Assembly: GCA_029978705.1 (NCBI GenBank)
Contig: JAPOIY010000020.1
Location: 1 to 48,632 of the forward strand
From: Actinomycetota bacterium
GTDB taxonomy: Bacteria > Actinomycetota > Actinomycetes > S36-B12 > GCA-2699445
DNA length: 48,632 nucleotides
Reading direction: 5' to 3'
Position 1 is the first letter of the stretch. Each line of letters begins with the position of its first letter. Of the stretch, positions 20,199-31,263 are shown piece by piece. A model generated the notes under the pieces. That model searched no databases. It was not told the origin of the DNA and was given only the letters and a program-made list of their open reading frames with translations. Position numbers and translations under genes: made by a program.

Positions 20199-23100
20199 TG
20201 CTGCTCGCCTCCATCACTGCCGCGACCGGGTCACGGCCTTCCAGTTCGGCCAGGGCACGGGCCTGCAGGACCCGCTTGTAGTCGGTGGGCATGACTTTGC
20301 CGAACCGCTCGAGCGCCGCGTCGGGGTCGGCGAGCAACCCCGCCGCGACGGCGGAGTCGGTCTCCTCGAGGTGGCGGCGCATGATGTCGAGGAGGAATTC
20401 GCGGTCCTCTGCGTCGAGTGGTTCGAGCCGCACCATCTCCTGGTTGATGCGCAGCGGGTCGGGGTCGAGCAGATAGGCGACGCCGCCGGACATCCCGGCC
20501 GCAAAGTTGCGGCCGGTATCGCCCAGCACCACGACGCGGCCGCCGGTCATGTACTCGCAGCCGTGGTCGCCGATGCCCTCGACGACTGCGGTGGCTCCCG
20601 AGTTGCGGACGCAGAACCGTTCCCCGACGCGGCCGCGCAGGAAGATCTCGCCGGAGGTGGCGCCGTAGCCGATCACGTTGCCGGCGATGATGTGCTCCTC
20701 GGCGGGGAACGGCGCCGCCCGGTCGGGGCGGATCACGATCCGGCCCCCGGACAGGCCCTTGCCGACGTAGTCGTTCCCGTCACCCTCCAGGCGGAGGGTG
20801 ACACCGGCCGGGACGAACGCGCCGAAGGACTGTCCGGCGGACCCCAGCAGGGTGAGGTCCACGGTGCCGTCGGGCAGCCCGGCGCCGCCGTGAGCGCGGG
20901 TGATCTCGGCGCCGAGCATGGTGCCGACCGTGCGGTTCACGTTGCGGATGCGCACCTGGGCGCGCACCGGCTCCCCCGCGTCGATCGCGGGCCGGCAGAT
21001 CTCGATGAGGTCGTTGTCCAGCGCGTGCTGCAGCCCGTGATCCTGGGCCACGACCCGGTGGCGGGGGTGATCGACGTCGGGGACGTGCAGGATCGGGCTG
21101 AGGTCCAGCCCGGCGGCCTTCCAGTGTGCGACCGCGTCGGTGGTGTCGAGCAGTTCGGCGTGGCCGATCGCCTCGTCGAGGCTGCGGAACCCGAGTTCCG
21201 CGAGGTACTCGCGCACCTGCTCGGCGATGAACAGGAAGAAGTTCACGACGTGGTCGGCGCTCCCGGAGAACCGGTCCCGCAGCGTCGGGTTCTGGGTCGC
21301 GATCCCGACCGGGCAGGTGTCGAGGTGGCAGACCCGCATCATGACGCAGCCCAGGACCACCAGGGGGGCCGACGAGAACCCGAACTCCTCGGCGCCCAGC
21401 AGGGCGGCGATGACGACATCGCGACCTGTCTTCAACTGACCGTCGGTCTGCACCACGACGCGGTCGCGCAGCCCGTTGAGCAGCAGCGTCTGCTGGGTCT
21501 CCGCGAGCCCCAGTTCCCAGGGCGCACCCGCGTGCTTGAGCGACGTGAGCGGGGAGGCTCCCGTGCCGCCGTCGTGGCCGGAGATGAGGATGACGTCGGC
21601 GTGCGCCTTGCTCACGCCGGCGGCGACGGTGCCGACCCCGACCTCCGACACCAGTTTCACGTGGATGCGGGCGCGGTTGTTGGCGTTCTTCAGGTCGTGG
21701 ATCAGTTGCGCCAGATCCTCGATGGAGTAGATGTCGTGGTGCGGCGGCGGCGAGATGAGCCCGACGCCGGGCGTGGAGTGCCGGGTCTTGGCGACCCACG
21801 GGTACACCTTGTGGCCGGGCAGCTGGCCACCTTCGCCCGGTTTCGCTCCCTGCGCCATCTTGATCTGGATGTCGTCGGAGTTGACCAGGTACTCGCTGGT
21901 CACGCCGAAGCGGCCCGACGCGACCTGCTTGATGGCACTGCGGCGGGAATCCCCGTCGGCGAGGGGCAGGAAACGTTCGGGGTCCTCGCCGCCCTCGCCG
22001 GTGTTGGACTTCGCACCGAGGCGGTTCATGGCGATGGCCAGCGTCTCGTGCGCCTCGGCGGAGATCGACCCGTAGGACATGGCCCCGGTGGAGAACCGCT
22101 TCACGATCTCACTGGCGGGCTCCACCTCGGCCAGCGGCACGGGAGGCCGGGCGCCGTCGCGGAACGAGAACAGCCCGCGCAGTGTCATGAGCCGCTGGGC
22201 CTGGTCGTCCACGCGGTCGGTGTATTGGCGGAAGATCTCGGCACTCTTCTCGCGGGTGGCGTGCTGCAGCCGGAACACGGTCTCGGGGTCGAACAGGTGC
22301 TGTTCGCCCTCGCGGCGCCACTGGTACTCCCCGCCGACACCGAGGCGGCGGTGGGCCGGCGAGATGCCGCTGGGCGGGTAGGCCACGCGGTGGCGCATGG
22401 CGACCTCTTCGGCGATGACGTCGAGACCCACGCCGCCCAGTTTCGAGGTGGTCCCGGTGAAGTAGCGGTCGACCAGTTCCCGCGACAGTCCGACGGCCTC
22501 GAAGATCTGGGCGCCGCAGTAGGAGGAGACGGTGGACACCCCCATCTTGGACATGACCTTGAGCACGCCCTTGCCGAGCGCCTTGACGAGGTTGCGCACC
22601 GCCGCCTCGGGGGTCAGGTCGTCGAGCATGCCGCGGCGGGCCAGGGCCTCCGCGGTCTCCATGGCCAGATAGGGGTTGACGGCGGCGGCTCCGTAGCCGA
22701 TGAGGAGGGCCACGTGATGGACCTCGCGCACATCCCCCGCCTCGACGATGATGCCGACCATCGTGCGGGTCTTCTCCCGCACCAGGTGGTGGTGCACGGC
22801 GGCGGTGAGCAGCAGCGAGGGGATCGGCGCCAGATCGGCGTCGGCGTCGCGGTCGGACAGGATGATGAACCGTTTGCCCTGTCGGATGACGGCGTCGACC
22901 TCGTTGCAGATCTCCTCGATGCGGCGGCGCAACGCGGCACCGCCCCCGGCGACCGGGTACAGCCCCGAGACGCGGGCGCCGGCCAGTCCCGGCCGGTCCC
23001 CGTCGGCGTTGATGTTGGCGATCTTGGCCAGGTCGTCGTTGGTGATGACGGGGAACGGCAGGCGCACCTGGCGGCAGCTGGACGCGTCGGCGGCGAGCAG

Positions 23101-24714
23101 GCTGCCCTCCGGGCCGATGGTGGTGCCCAGTGACGTCACGATCTCCTCGCGGATGGCGTCCAGCGGCGGGTTGGTGACCTGGGCGAACAGTTGGGCGAAG
23201 TAGTCGAACAGCAGCCGTGGCCGGTCGCTGAGCACCGCGATGGGGGTGTCGGTGCCCATTGAGCCGATCGGCTCCGCCCCGGTGCGCGCCATCGGCGTCA
23301 GGAGGATGCGCACCTCCTCCTCGGTGTAGCCGAAGCCCTGCTGGCGGCGCAGGACCGATCCCTGGGTGTAGACGACGTGTTCGCGGTCGGGCAGGTCGTC
23401 GAGGTGGATGATGCCGTTGCGCAGCCACTCGTCGTACGGATGTTCGGCGGCCAGTTCCGCCTTGATCTCGTCGTCCTCCTTGATCCGCCCCGCGGCGGTG
23501 TCCACAAGGAACATGCGGCCCGGCTGGAGCCGGCCTTTGCGCACGACGGTGGCGGGGTCGAGGTCGAGCACCCCGGCCTCGGAGGCGAGGACGACCAGCC
23601 CATCGTCGGTGACCCAGAAGCGGCCGGGCCGCAGCCCGTTGCGGTCCAGGACCGCACCGATGACCGTGCCGTCGGTGAAGGAGACGTTGGCCGGGCCGTC
23701 CCACGGCTCCATGAGCGTGGAGTGGTACTCGTAGAAGGCCCGCCGGGCGGGATCCATGTCGGCGTGGTTCTCCCACGCCTCGGGGATCATCATGAGGACC
23801 GCGTGGGGCAGCGAGCGGCCGCCGAGGTGCAGCAGCTCGAGGACCTCGTCGAAGGAGGCCGAGTCGCTGGCTCCGGGCGTGCAGATCGGGTAGAGCCGGG
23901 TGAGGTCGCCGGGGATGCGGTCGGAGGTCAGCATGGCCTCCCGGGCGCGCATCCAGTTGCGGTTGCCCATGACGGTGTTGATCTCGCCGTTGTGGGCGAT
24001 CAGGCGGTAGGGATGCGCCAGCGGCCACGACGGGAACGTGTTGGTGGAGAACCGCGAGTGCACCAGGCCGATGGCGGATTCGTACCGCTCGTCGCGCAGG
24101 TCGGGGTAGAAACGGCCCAGTTGGGCGGTCGTGAGCATCCCCTTGTACGTGATGGTGCGGCACGACAGCGACGGGAAGTAGACGTCGGTCTCGGTCTCGG
24201 CCCGCCGGCGCAGGCAGAACGCCCGGCGCTCCAGGTCCAGGCCGGCTGCGCCGCCCGCCGCCACGAACAACTGGCGGAAGCGGGGCATCACGCTGCGGGC
24301 CGTGTGCCCGACGGGGGTGGGGTCGGTGGGCACGTCGCGCCAGCCGAGAACGGTGAGTCCCTCGTCGGCGGCGAGGGCCTCGATCCGCGCGACGGCCACC
24401 GCGGCGCGGTCCTCCTCCTGCGGCAGGAAGGCGGTGCCGGCCGCGTACTGGCCGGCGGGGGGCAGCGCGAAGCCGGCGACGGCGCGGAAGAACGTGTCGG
24501 GGAGCTGGGTCAGGATGCCGGCACCGTCACCGGAGTCGGGTTCGGACCCGGAGGCGCCGCGGTGTTCCAGGTTCTCCAGGGCGGTCAGCGCCTGGGAGAC
24601 GATCTCGTGGCTCGGTACCCCGGTCAGGGTGGCGACGAAGGCGACCCCGCACGCGTCCCGCTCGAAACGCGGGTCGTACAGACCCTGGGCGGGGGGGATG
24701 GCTGCGTACAGCAT
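20191..24714 (-). CDS. gltB: Glutamate synthase (NADPH), large subunit GltB
   Basis: Makes two glutamates from glutamine and 2-oxoglutarate, using electrons from GltD. The 1507-residue protein begins with a 21-residue propeptide, after which Cys22 (in [16 protein letters not shown]) becomes the N-terminal nucleophile of the glutaminase domain. The FMN synthase domain includes [39 protein letters not shown] and the 3Fe-4S cysteine segment [18 protein letters not shown]. The C-terminal beta-helix domain carries the [20 protein letters not shown] repeats. The ATG at 24712-24714 follows GGAG at the base of a long leader hairpin. An in-frame upstream extension toward lgt is not coding. Confidence 0.98.
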   Translation of the reverse strand: MLYAAIPPAQGLYDPRFERDACGVAFVATLTGVPSHEIVSQALTALENLEHRGASGSEPDSGDGAGILTQLPDTFFRAVAGFALPPAGQYAAGTAFLPQEEDRAAVAVARIEALAADEGLTVLGWRDVPTDPTPVGHTARSVMPRFRQLFVAAGGAAGLDLERRAFCLRRRAETETDVYFPSLSCRTITYKGMLTTAQLGRFYPDLRDERYESAIGLVHSRFSTNTFPSWPLAHPYRLIAHNGEINTVMGNRNWMRAREAMLTSDRIPGDLTRLYPICTPGASDSASFDEVLELLHLGGRSLPHAVLMMIPEAWENHADMDPARRAFYEYHSTLMEPWDGPANVSFTDGTVIGAVLDRNGLRPGRFWVTDDGLVVLASEAGVLDLDPATVVRKGRLQPGRMFLVDTAAGRIKEDDEIKAELAAEHPYDEWLRNGIIHLDDLPDREHVVYTQGSVLRRQQGFGYTEEEVRILLTPMARTGAEPIGSMGTDTPIAVLSDRPRLLFDYFAQLFAQVTNPPLDAIREEIVTSLGTTIGPEGSLLAADASSCRQVRLPFPVITNDDLAKIANINADGDRPGLAGARVSGLYPVAGGGAALRRRIEEICNEVDAVIRQGKRFIILSDRDADADLAPIPSLLLTAAVHHHLVREKTRTMVGIIVEAGDVREVHHVALLIGYGAAAVNPYLAMETAEALARRGMLDDLTPEAAVRNLVKALGKGVLKVMSKMGVSTVSSYCGAQIFEAVGLSRELVDRYFTGTTSKLGGVGLDVIAEEVAMRHRVAYPPSGISPAHRRLGVGGEYQWRREGEQHLFDPETVFRLQHATREKSAEIFRQYTDRVDDQAQRLMTLRGLFSFRDGARPPVPLAEVEPASEIVKRFSTGAMSYGSISAEAHETLAIAMNRLGAKSNTGEGGEDPERFLPLADGDSRRSAIKQVASGRFGVTSEYLVNSDDIQIKMAQGAKPGEGGQLPGHKVYPWVAKTRHSTPGVGLISPPPHHDIYSIEDLAQLIHDLKNANNRARIHVKLVSEVGVGTVAAGVSKAHADVILISGHDGGTGASPLTSLKHAGAPWELGLAETQQTLLLNGLRDRVVVQTDGQLKTGRDVVIAALLGAEEFGFSSAPLVVLGCVMMRVCHLDTCPVGIATQNPTLRDRFSGSADHVVNFFLFIAEQVREYLAELGFRSLDEAIGHAELLDTTDAVAHWKAAGLDLSPILHVPDVDHPRHRVVAQDHGLQHALDNDLIEICRPAIDAGEPVRAQVRIRNVNRTVGTMLGAEITRAHGGAGLPDGTVDLTLLGSAGQSFGAFVPAGVTLRLEGDGNDYVGKGLSGGRIVIRPDRAAPFPAEEHIIAGNVIGYGATSGEIFLRGRVGERFCVRNSGATAVVEGIGDHGCEYMTGGRVVVLGDTGRNFAAGMSGGVAYLLDPDPLRINQEMVRLEPLDAEDREFLLDIMRRHLEETDSAVAAGLLADPDAALERFGKVMPTDYKRVLQARALAELEGRDPVAAVMEASSNG

Positions 24715-24724
24715 GGCGGTTCTC

Positions 24725-24775
24725 CGTCGTCGGCGTGCGGGGTCCCGGCTCCGGACCGGGGCACGCGGGACGACG
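24725..24775 (-). promoter_or_regulatory. Long leader hairpin directly before gltB
   Basis: Three nested stems pair: CGTCGTC (24725-24731) with GACGACG (24769-24775), GCGTG (24733-24737) with CACGC (24762-24766), and CCCGG (24744-24748) with CCGGG (24756-24760), leaving a 7-base loop. The base of the stem touches the GGAG ribosome-binding site, 8 bases from the gltB ATG. The 17 pairs are seen directly; regulation is inferred. Confidence 0.5.
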
Positions 24776-24794
24776 TTGGCCCGCGGCTGGTGGC

Positions 24795-24817
24795 AGCATA
24801 CCCCGCCCGGTGCGGGG
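24795..24817 (-). promoter_or_regulatory. Candidate gltB promoter overlapping a GC hairpin after lgt
   Basis: On the minus strand a hairpin CCCCGC-ACCGG-GCGGGG (24801-24817) follows the lgt stop and is immediately succeeded by the -10-like TATGCT (24795-24800). TTGCCG lies 19 bases further upstream. This could both end the upstream transcript and start gltB, with a leader of about 75 bases. Confidence 0.4.
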
Positions 24818-24830
24818 AGCGGCAAGTCGG

Positions 24831-25712
24831 CTAGCGGGCGGCGTCCTGCTCCTGGCCGGTGTCGTGCCCGTCCCGGGCGGCGTGCGGCTGGAGGTCCTGC
24901 GGCGGCTCGCGGCCGGGCCGCAGGCGCGCGCTGATGATGATGTAGACCACCGCGCCCAGCCCGACGACGACGGCGGTCCACACGTTCAGCCGCAGCCCCA
25001 GCACGGTGTGGGCGGGGTCGATGCGCAGCGCCTCGATCCACACCCGGCCCAGGCAGTACAGCGCCACGTAGAGGGCGAAGACGCGCCCGTGGCCCATGCG
25101 GAAGCGGCGGTCGGCCCAGATGAGGATGCCGAACACGGCGAGGTTCCACAGCGCCTCGTACAGGAACGTGGGATGGAACGTCTCGGCCAGCTCGAACCCG
25201 GGAGGGCGGTTGGCCGGGTCGATCTGCAGACCCCACGGCAGGTCGGTGGGGGCCCCGAACAGTTCCTGGTTGAACCAGTTGCCGAACCGACCGATGGCCT
25301 GCGCGAGCACCACGCCGGGCGCGACGGCGTCACCCAGCGGGGGCAGCGGGATGCCGTGGCGGCGGCACGCGATCCAGGCGCCCAGCGCGCCGCCCAGCAC
25401 GGCGCCCCAGATCCCGAGGCCGCCCTGCCAGATCTGCACCGCCCCGGCCCAGCCGCTGCCGCCGGGACCGAAGTAGATCTGGTTGTCGGTGATGACGTGG
25501 TAGAGGCGCCCTCCCACGATGCCGAAGGGCACCGCCCACAGGGCGACGTCCGCAACGAATCCCGACTGGCCACCGCGGGCGACCCACCGTCGGTTGCCCA
25601 CCCACACCGCGACGACGATGCCGACGATGATGAGCAGGGCGTAGGCCCGCACGGGCAGCGGCCCCAGGTTCCAGACCCCGGTCTCGGGGCTGGGGATGGC
25701 GGCGGGGATCAC
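24831..25712 (-). CDS. lgt: Prolipoprotein diacylglyceryl transferase Lgt
   Basis: Membrane enzyme that moves diacylglycerol from phosphatidylglycerol to the lipobox cysteine of prolipoproteins. The 293-residue protein has about seven membrane spans and the signature [20 protein letters not shown] with the phosphatidylglycerol-binding Arg. It also has [10 protein letters not shown], the [11 protein letters not shown] motif and a charged cytoplasmic tail. GTG at 25710-25712 overlaps the DsbA-like gene stop as GTGA. lgt downstream of trp genes is common in actinobacteria. lspA, the next enzyme of the pathway, is near the other end of the window. Confidence 0.96.
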   Translation of the reverse strand: MIPAAIPSPETGVWNLGPLPVRAYALLIIVGIVVAVWVGNRRWVARGGQSGFVADVALWAVPFGIVGGRLYHVITDNQIYFGPGGSGWAGAVQIWQGGLGIWGAVLGGALGAWIACRRHGIPLPPLGDAVAPGVVLAQAIGRFGNWFNQELFGAPTDLPWGLQIDPANRPPGFELAETFHPTFLYEALWNLAVFGILIWADRRFRMGHGRVFALYVALYCLGRVWIEALRIDPAHTVLGLRLNVWTAVVVGLGAVVYIIISARLRPGREPPQDLQPHAARDGHDTGQEQDAAR

Positions 25713-26506
25713 TGCTGGTTCTGGGCGGCGTCCTGGATGGCCTGCTTGAAGGCCTCGGGGTTGGCGCGGGCGGAGTCGGGCAGTTCCTTGCCGTTGAGGT
25801 AGATGGCCGGGGTACCCGGCACGCCGGCGGCCTTCATCGCCTCGGTGCCGTTGACGGCCCAGGTGAGGTAGGTGCGGTCGGTGACGCACTTGTCGAAGGT
25901 CGCCTTGGCGTCACCGCTGATCCCGGCCTTCTCGCCGAAGGCGATCAGCTGGGCGTCGGTCCAGCCCTGACCCTCGGTGGCGGGCTGGTTGGCGTAGAGG
26001 ATGTCGTGGTACTCCTCGCCCTTGCCGGCGTCGATGGCGCACCCGTAGGCGGCGGCGGCCCTCTTGGAGTGGTCCCCGGGGAAGTTGGAGTCCAGGAACG
26101 ACGTGCTCCGGAAGATCACTTGGGCATCGTTGTTCGCCACGACCTCTTTCACGGTCGGCCCGAAGGACGCCTCGAAATCGCCGCAGGCGGGACACTGGAA
26201 GTCCTCCCAGATCTCCAGGACGGGTTTGCCGGCCGCGTTGTCGGTCCACTCGATGCCGTACTGGTAGGGCGAGTCGGCCGGGAACGCGCCGGCGGGGGCC
26301 ACCGCGTCGGCACTCGGCTGGGTCTTCTGCTGGTTCTGCTGGCTCGTGTACCAGGCGCCTCCCACGAGGGCCCCGACCACGACCACCAGGACCACGCCGA
26401 TGACGACGTTGATGGTCCTGCGGCGCCGCTTGTCGGACGCCTCCGCGGCGGCGCGGGCCTCGGCCGCCTTCTCCCGGGCGGACTTGGGCTTCGGCTGACT
26501 AGCCAT
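25709..26506 (-). CDS. Membrane-anchored DsbA/thioredoxin-like protein
   Basis: Probable extracytoplasmic disulfide oxidoreductase. The 265-residue protein has a basic, Ala/Lys-rich cytoplasmic start, one membrane span (about 33-53, NVVIGVVLVVVVGALVGGAW), and a thioredoxin fold of DsbA_4/BdbD type. The active site is WEDFQCPACGD (Cys105 and Cys108), and the cis-proline loop is GVPGTPAIYLNG. Two further cysteines (AYGCAID and FDKCVTD) may form a structural disulfide. The ATG at 26504-26506 follows AAGGAG and overlaps the MauE-like gene by 8 bases. The MauE-DsbA pair suggests a membrane partner that reoxidises or reduces it. Lgt follows. Confidence 0.9.
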   Translation of the reverse strand: MASQPKPKSAREKAAEARAAAEASDKRRRRTINVVIGVVLVVVVGALVGGAWYTSQQNQQKTQPSADAVAPAGAFPADSPYQYGIEWTDNAAGKPVLEIWEDFQCPACGDFEASFGPTVKEVVANNDAQVIFRSTSFLDSNFPGDHSKRAAAAYGCAIDAGKGEEYHDILYANQPATEGQGWTDAQLIAFGEKAGISGDAKATFDKCVTDRTYLTWAVNGTEAMKAAGVPGTPAIYLNGKELPDSARANPEAFKQAIQDAAQNQQ

Positions 26507-27023
26507 CTGCTGCTGCTCCTTCGAGCTCGACGTGGGGGTCGGATCCCCCACTACTGTACGCGCCGACCGCACCGTCCACGGACACCCTCGTGCGCGGCCA
26601 GAAGGTCAGCCAGACCCCCATTCCCAGGAACAGGAAGTCCCGCAGGATCTCGCTGGTGTACCGCCAGGTCTTGCCCTCCGGGTCGGCTTCCCCGCCCCCC
26701 CCGAAACAGCCGCAGTCGATCGAGTACCCGCGGATCCACACACTCGAGATCCCGACGATGAAGACCCCCATCAGGATCGCGGTCGCCAGTCCGGCCCACC
26801 GCGTGGCGAAGCCGATCAGCAGGGCGATGGCGAGCACGATCTCGAAGGCGGGCAGGAGCAGCGCCAGCGGGGTCGCCAGGTCGACCGGGACCAGCCGGTA
26901 CGCCAGGATCGCGGTGCGGCTGGCGTCGGTGTCGAACATCTTCAGCCCCCCTGACGTGATCAGCACGACCGCCAGGACGAGCCGCAGCACCAGCCCGATC
27001 CAGGGATTGCCCCAGAACCTCAT
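26499..27023 (-). CDS. MauE/DoxX-family membrane protein
   Basis: A 174-residue integral membrane protein with about four spans (WIGLVLRLVLAVVLITSGGL, LALLLPAFEIVLAIALLIGF, and others). It has the family motif DCGCFGGGGE in an exposed loop, whose cysteine pair suggests thiol chemistry, and a C-terminal Gly/Ser-rich tail. MauE proteins in methylamine dehydrogenase operons and DoxX relatives pair with thioredoxin-like proteins for electron or disulfide transfer; here the neighbour is a DsbA-like protein, with which it overlaps by 8 bases. The ATG overlaps the trpA stop as ATGA, tying it to the trp operon. Confidence 0.85.
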   Translation of the reverse strand: MRFWGNPWIGLVLRLVLAVVLITSGGLKMFDTDASRTAILAYRLVPVDLATPLALLLPAFEIVLAIALLIGFATRWAGLATAILMGVFIVGISSVWIRGYSIDCGCFGGGGEADPEGKTWRYTSEILRDFLFLGMGVWLTFWPRTRVSVDGAVGAYSSGGSDPHVELEGAAADG

Positions 27024-27835
27024 CGCACCTCCTGCATGTTCGGACGACCGACGGCGGCCACGAGTTCCCCGGCCAGCTCCGAGACGGCGGCGACGGCCGC
27101 CGTCGGGTTCGGGGCCGCCAGCACCCGGCGGACGAACGCCGAGCCCACGATGACGCCGTCGGCGTAGCCGGCCACCTCCGCCGCCTGCTCGGGCGTGGAC
27201 ACCCCGATGCCGACGGCCACGGGCAGGTCGGTCACGTCGCGCAGCCGGGCCACGAGCCCCTGGGCGGCGCCGCCGACCGACTCCCGGGTACCGGTGACCC
27301 CCATGACCGAGGCGGCGTAGACGAACCCGGATGCGGCGCGGGCGACGACCGCGAGGCGGTCGGGTGTCGACGAGGGTGCGGCGAGGAACACGTGGGCCAG
27401 GTCCCGCTCGTCGCAGGCCGCGAGCCACGGTCCGGCCTCCTCGGGGGTCAGGTCGGGGGTGATGACCCCGACACCCCCGGCGGCGGCGAGCCGGGCCGCG
27501 AAGGTGTCTGGCCCGAACCGGTCGATGAGGTTCCAGTACGTCATCATCAGGATCGCCGCCGGGCCGTCGGACACCTGCGCGACGACCTGCAGCGCATCGT
27601 CGGTGGTGGTGCCGGCCGCCAGGGCGATCTCGGCGGCCTGGCAGATCACCGGGCCGTCCATGAGCGGGTCCGAGTACGGGATGCCCACCTCCACCATGTC
27701 GACACCGGCGTCGACCAGGGCCCGGATGAGAAGCACCGACGACGCCGGGTCGGGGAACCCGGCCGGGAGGTAGGCGATGAGCGCGGCCCGGCCCCCGGCC
27801 CGGGCGCGGGCGAACGCCTCGGGGACGGTGGTCAC
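27020..27835 (-). CDS. trpA: Tryptophan synthase alpha chain TrpA
   Basis: Cleaves indole-3-glycerol phosphate to indole and glyceraldehyde 3-phosphate, channelling indole to TrpB. The 271-residue barrel has the catalytic pair Glu49 and Asp60 in [19 protein letters not shown], the phosphate-binding [13 protein letters not shown] and GVIVGSAFV loops, and usual length. The start GTG at 27833-27835 overlaps the trpB stop as GTGA. Confidence 0.97.
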   Translation of the reverse strand: MTTVPEAFARARAGGRAALIAYLPAGFPDPASSVLLIRALVDAGVDMVEVGIPYSDPLMDGPVICQAAEIALAAGTTTDDALQVVAQVSDGPAAILMMTYWNLIDRFGPDTFAARLAAAGGVGVITPDLTPEEAGPWLAACDERDLAHVFLAAPSSTPDRLAVVARAASGFVYAASVMGVTGTRESVGGAAQGLVARLRDVTDLPVAVGIGVSTPEQAAEVAGYADGVIVGSAFVRRVLAAPNPTAAVAAVSELAGELVAAVGRPNMQEVR

Positions 27836-29025
27836 GGGCCCTCCGGCAGGAGTCCGAAGTAGTCGGCGGCGGTCTGCATGTCCTTGTCGCCGCGGCCGGA
27901 GAGGTTCACCAGGATCACGGCGTCGGGACCGAGGTCGCGGCCCAGACGCATCGCGCCGGCCAGGGCGTGGGCGGACTCCAGCGCCGGGATGATGCCCTCG
28001 GTGGTGCTGAGCAGCCGGAACGCAGCCATCGCCTCGTCGTCGGTGACCGGTTCGTACGTGGCGCGCCCGATGTCATGCAGGTGGGAGTGCTCGGGACCGA
28101 CCCCCGGGTAGTCCATGCCGGCACTGATCGAGTAGGACGGCACGGTCTGCCCGAACTCGTCCTGCATGATGTACGTCCGGGTGCCGTGCAGGACCCCGGG
28201 GGCACCCCCGGAGAACCGGGCGGAGTGCTGCCCGCTCGCGACCCCGTGCCCGCCGGCCTCGTAGCCGACCAACCGCACGTCCGGGTCCGCGAGGAATCCG
28301 CTGAACAAACCCATGGCGTTGCTGCCGCCACCGACGCACGCGACGACGGCGTCGGGCAGGCGGCCGATCCGGTCCAGGATCTGGCCGCGGGCCTCGGTGC
28401 CGATGACGGACTGGAAGTGCCGGACGATGGCGGGGAACGGGGCGGGGCCGGTGACGGTGCCGAGCAGATAGTGGGTGCCGGAGACGTTGGTCACCCAGTC
28501 CCGCATCGCCTCGTTGATGGCGTCCTTGAGGGTGCGGGTCCCGGCGCTGACGGGCACGACCTCGGCCCCCAGTACCTTCATGCGCGCCACGTTGAGTGCC
28601 TGGCGGCGGGTGTCCTCCTCGCCCATGTAGACGGTGCAGTCGAGGCCGAAGAGGGCGGCCGCGGTGGCCGTGGCGACGCCGTGCTGGCCGGCACCGGTCT
28701 CGGCGATGACCCGCTGCTTGCCCATGCGCCGGGTCAGCAGGGCCTGGCCGAGCACGTTGTTGATCTTGTGGCTGCCGGTGTGGTTGAGGTCCTCCCGCTT
28801 GAGGAAGACCCGGGCGCCGCCACACTCCGCGGCGAACCGGCGCACCTCGGTCAGGGGACTGGGCCGACCCACGTAGTCGCTGTTGAGCTGCGCCAGCTCC
28901 TCGGTGAACGCGGGGTCGGCGACCGCGCGGAGGAACTCCCCGGCGAGCTGGTCCAGCGCGAAGGTGAGCGCCTCGGGGACGAAGCGACCACCGAAATCGC
29001 CGAACTTGTCGGGCAGCGCGGTCAC
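27832..29025 (-). CDS. trpB: Tryptophan synthase beta chain TrpB
   Basis: Joins indole and serine with pyridoxal phosphate. The 397-residue product has [14 protein letters not shown] at the N-terminus, the PLP Lys87 in [10 protein letters not shown], the catalytic [13 protein letters not shown] loop, the phosphate-binding [10 protein letters not shown] and AGLDYPGV-like [13 protein letters not shown] segment, consistent with TrpB1. I chose GTG at 29023-29025, two bases after the trpC stop. No in-frame start nearer the conserved region fits as well. trpM, seen here in some actinobacteria, is absent. Confidence 0.97.
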   Translation of the reverse strand: MTALPDKFGDFGGRFVPEALTFALDQLAGEFLRAVADPAFTEELAQLNSDYVGRPSPLTEVRRFAAECGGARVFLKREDLNHTGSHKINNVLGQALLTRRMGKQRVIAETGAGQHGVATATAAALFGLDCTVYMGEEDTRRQALNVARMKVLGAEVVPVSAGTRTLKDAINEAMRDWVTNVSGTHYLLGTVTGPAPFPAIVRHFQSVIGTEARGQILDRIGRLPDAVVACVGGGSNAMGLFSGFLADPDVRLVGYEAGGHGVASGQHSARFSGGAPGVLHGTRTYIMQDEFGQTVPSYSISAGMDYPGVGPEHSHLHDIGRATYEPVTDDEAMAAFRLLSTTEGIIPALESAHALAGAMRLGRDLGPDAVILVNLSGRGDKDMQTAADYFGLLPEGP

Positions 29026-29027
29026 GG

Positions 29028-29831
29028 TCAGTCCCGGGTGACGGATGGGTGGGCACCGGCGGTCACCAGGTCGTGCACCGCCCCGCGCGGGTCGCCGTCG
29101 GTGACGAGGCTCTCCCCCACCAGCACGGCGTCGGCACCGTCGGCGGCGTAGGCGAGCAGGTCCCGCGGGCCGCGTACCCCGGACTCGGCGATGCGCACAC
29201 ATGTGTCGGGGATGGCCGGGGCGACCCGGCCGAACGTGGCCAGGTCGACGTCGAGGGTGTGCAGGTTGCGGGCGTTCACCCCGATGACGCTGGCGCCCGC
29301 GGCCGTCGCCCGCTCGACCTCCGGCACATCGTGGACCTCCACCAGGGCGGTCATGCCCAGGGACTCGGTGCGCTCGATGAGCGACACCAGGGCCTCCTGC
29401 GGCAGGGCCGCCACGATGAGGAGGACCACGTCGGCGCCGACGGCCCGGGCCTCCCACAGTTGGTAGGAGGTCACGACGAAATCCTTGCGCAGTACCGGCA
29501 CGTCCACCGCGGTGCGCACGGCGGCCAGGTCGGCGAGGGATCCCCCGAACCGGCGCTCCTCCGTGAGGACGGAGATCATGTGGGCGCCGCCCGCCTCGTA
29601 GGCGCGGGCCAGGGCGGCGGGGTCGGGGATGTCGGCCAGCGCGCCGCGGCTGGGGCTCGCCCGCTTCACCTCGGCGATCACCTTCACGCCGTTGGTGCGC
29701 AGCAGCGCCCCCGCATCGCGGGGGCGGGGCGCGGCGGCGGCCTGTTCCTTGAGCTGGGACAGCGGGGTGGCAGCCATGCGGGCCTCGACGTCAACCCGCA
29801 CATCCGCGACGATGTCGTCCAGCACGGTCAC
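29028..29831 (-). CDS. trpC: Indole-3-glycerol phosphate synthase TrpC
   Basis: Closes the indole ring from carboxyphenylaminodeoxyribulose phosphate. The 267-residue barrel has [15 protein letters not shown] with the catalytic Lys, [50 protein letters not shown] and [12 protein letters not shown], all in family order. The start is GTG at 29829-29831 after GGGAGGGG; another GTG lies two codons downstream. The kinase gene ends 64 bases upstream, and a possible -10 TAGGCT lies in that gap, so trpC may have an additional promoter. Confidence 0.96.
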   Translation of the reverse strand: MTVLDDIVADVRVDVEARMAATPLSQLKEQAAAAPRPRDAGALLRTNGVKVIAEVKRASPSRGALADIPDPAALARAYEAGGAHMISVLTEERRFGGSLADLAAVRTAVDVPVLRKDFVVTSYQLWEARAVGADVVLLIVAALPQEALVSLIERTESLGMTALVEVHDVPEVERATAAGASVIGVNARNLHTLDVDLATFGRVAPAIPDTCVRIAESGVRGPRDLLAYAADGADAVLVGESLVTDGDPRGAVHDLVTAGAHPSVTRD

Positions 29832-29895
29832 GCCACAGCCCCTCCCGGTCGCTGTCCCCAGCCTATCCGACGGGTCCTGCGGCCCCGCCCGACCC

Positions 29896-31263
29896 TCAGG
29901 TCCGCGGGAGCCAGACGGTGAAGGACGCCCCGCCCTCGGGGGCGGTGCCGGCTTGCGCGACGCCTCCCATCCGGGCCGCCAGCCGCCCCACGAGGGCGAG
30001 TCCGACGCCCGTGCCGACAGCCCGCACCCCGCGGTAGCGCCCGTAGAGCGCGGCCGGCTCGAAGGCGACGGCGAGGTCGTCGGCGGTCAGGCCGGGTCCA
30101 CCGTCCCGCACCGACACTCCGACCCAGTCGGGGGCACCGTGGGCGCCGATGACGATGGGGCGCCCGGCCGGGGTGACGCGCAGCGCGTTCTCGGCGAGGT
30201 TGTCGATGATCTGCCGGGTCCGCACCGGGTCGGCGCGCGCCACGAGCGGTACCGGCGGCAGTTCCGTGAGCAGTTCCACCCCGACCCGGTCGCAGCGACT
30301 GCGCCACACCTCGGCGGCCTGCGCGACGATGTCCCCGACATCGACAGGGACGAGTTCGATGGCGACATCCACGGCGTCCAGCCGCGCGAGGTCGAGCAGA
30401 TCGGCGACGAGCCGGTCGAGCCGTTCCGCCTCGGCCTGCATGACGGTCCCGGTCCGGGCCACCTCGTCGGCGGGCACCATGCCGTCGGCGAGGGCCTCCG
30501 CGTACCCGCGTACCGCGGTCAGGGGGGTACGCAGTTCGTGGGAGACCGACAGGAGGAACTGCCGCTGCCGGTCCTCACTGACCTCCAGGGCTCCCGACAG
30601 GTCGTTGAGGGAACGGGCGATGGCGGTGATCTCCCGCGGACCGGTCACGGCCACCTGAACGCCCCGCTCGCCCGCCGACAGCGCCCGGGCGGTGTCGGCG
30701 AACTGGCGCAGCGGTCGCGTGACCCGCCGCGACGCCACCCACGCCAGCACAGACGCCACGACGACGCCGACGCCCACCGCCGCCAGCAGACGGCGGAACG
30801 CCTGGCCGGCCGGCTCGACGACCGACTCGACGGGTTCCAGAAGCACCACCCCGAAGTCGCCGGCGACGGGCCGGGCGGCGACCAGGTAGTCGGCCCCGTC
30901 GACCACGACCTCGGCGTCGATCTCACGGCCCGCCAGCACGTCCCGCTGCTCGGGGGCCGACAGGCCCGGAGCGGTGCGCTCCCCCGGCCCGATGAGGAAG
31001 GCGGAGACCTCCTGCGACGTCAGCACCTGGTCCAGCCCGGTGCTCCCCGCGGCCATGTCGGCCCGCTCCAGCGCCGAGACCGTGACGTCGGCCAGGCGAC
31101 CGAGCGTGGCGGACGCCTGCGCCCGGGCGGCTCCCGCGATCAGGGGCACCGACACCGCCACCGTCACGATGGCCGCCACCAGGGCGATGACGACGCACAG
31201 CAGGATGGTGCGTCCGGACAGGCTGCCGAGGAATCCGCTGCGCCGCCCCGGGTCAGTCGCCAT
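29896..31263 (-). CDS. Two-component sensor histidine kinase
   Basis: Membrane kinase probably paired with the regulator just upstream. In order: a first span (about 19-42, [20 protein letters not shown]), an extracytoplasmic domain of about 100 residues, a second span (about 157-176), a HAMP linker ([17 protein letters not shown]), the phospho-accepting His242 in [18 protein letters not shown], and an ATPase domain ([27 protein letters not shown] at 417-424). Total 455 residues. The sensor domain has no recognised fold, so the signal is unknown. The ATG overlaps the regulator gene by 11 bases. Its place inside the trp operon is unusual. Confidence 0.93.
   Translation of the reverse strand: MATDPGRRSGFLGSLSGRTILLCVVIALVAAIVTVAVSVPLIAGAARAQASATLGRLADVTVSALERADMAAGSTGLDQVLTSQEVSAFLIGPGERTAPGLSAPEQRDVLAGREIDAEVVVDGADYLVAARPVAGDFGVVLLEPVESVVEPAGQAFRRLLAAVGVGVVVASVLAWVASRRVTRPLRQFADTARALSAGERGVQVAVTGPREITAIARSLNDLSGALEVSEDRQRQFLLSVSHELRTPLTAVRGYAEALADGMVPADEVARTGTVMQAEAERLDRLVADLLDLARLDAVDVAIELVPVDVGDIVAQAAEVWRSRCDRVGVELLTELPPVPLVARADPVRTRQIIDNLAENALRVTPAGRPIVIGAHGAPDWVGVSVRDGGPGLTADDLAVAFEPAALYGRYRGVRAVGTGVGLALVGRLAARMGGVAQAGTAPEGGASFTVWLPRT

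Noticed and set aside
29832-29895. Separate strong promoter before trpC
   Set aside because: A TAGGCT hexamer is present, but no -35 and no clear spacing support; kept only as a comment.
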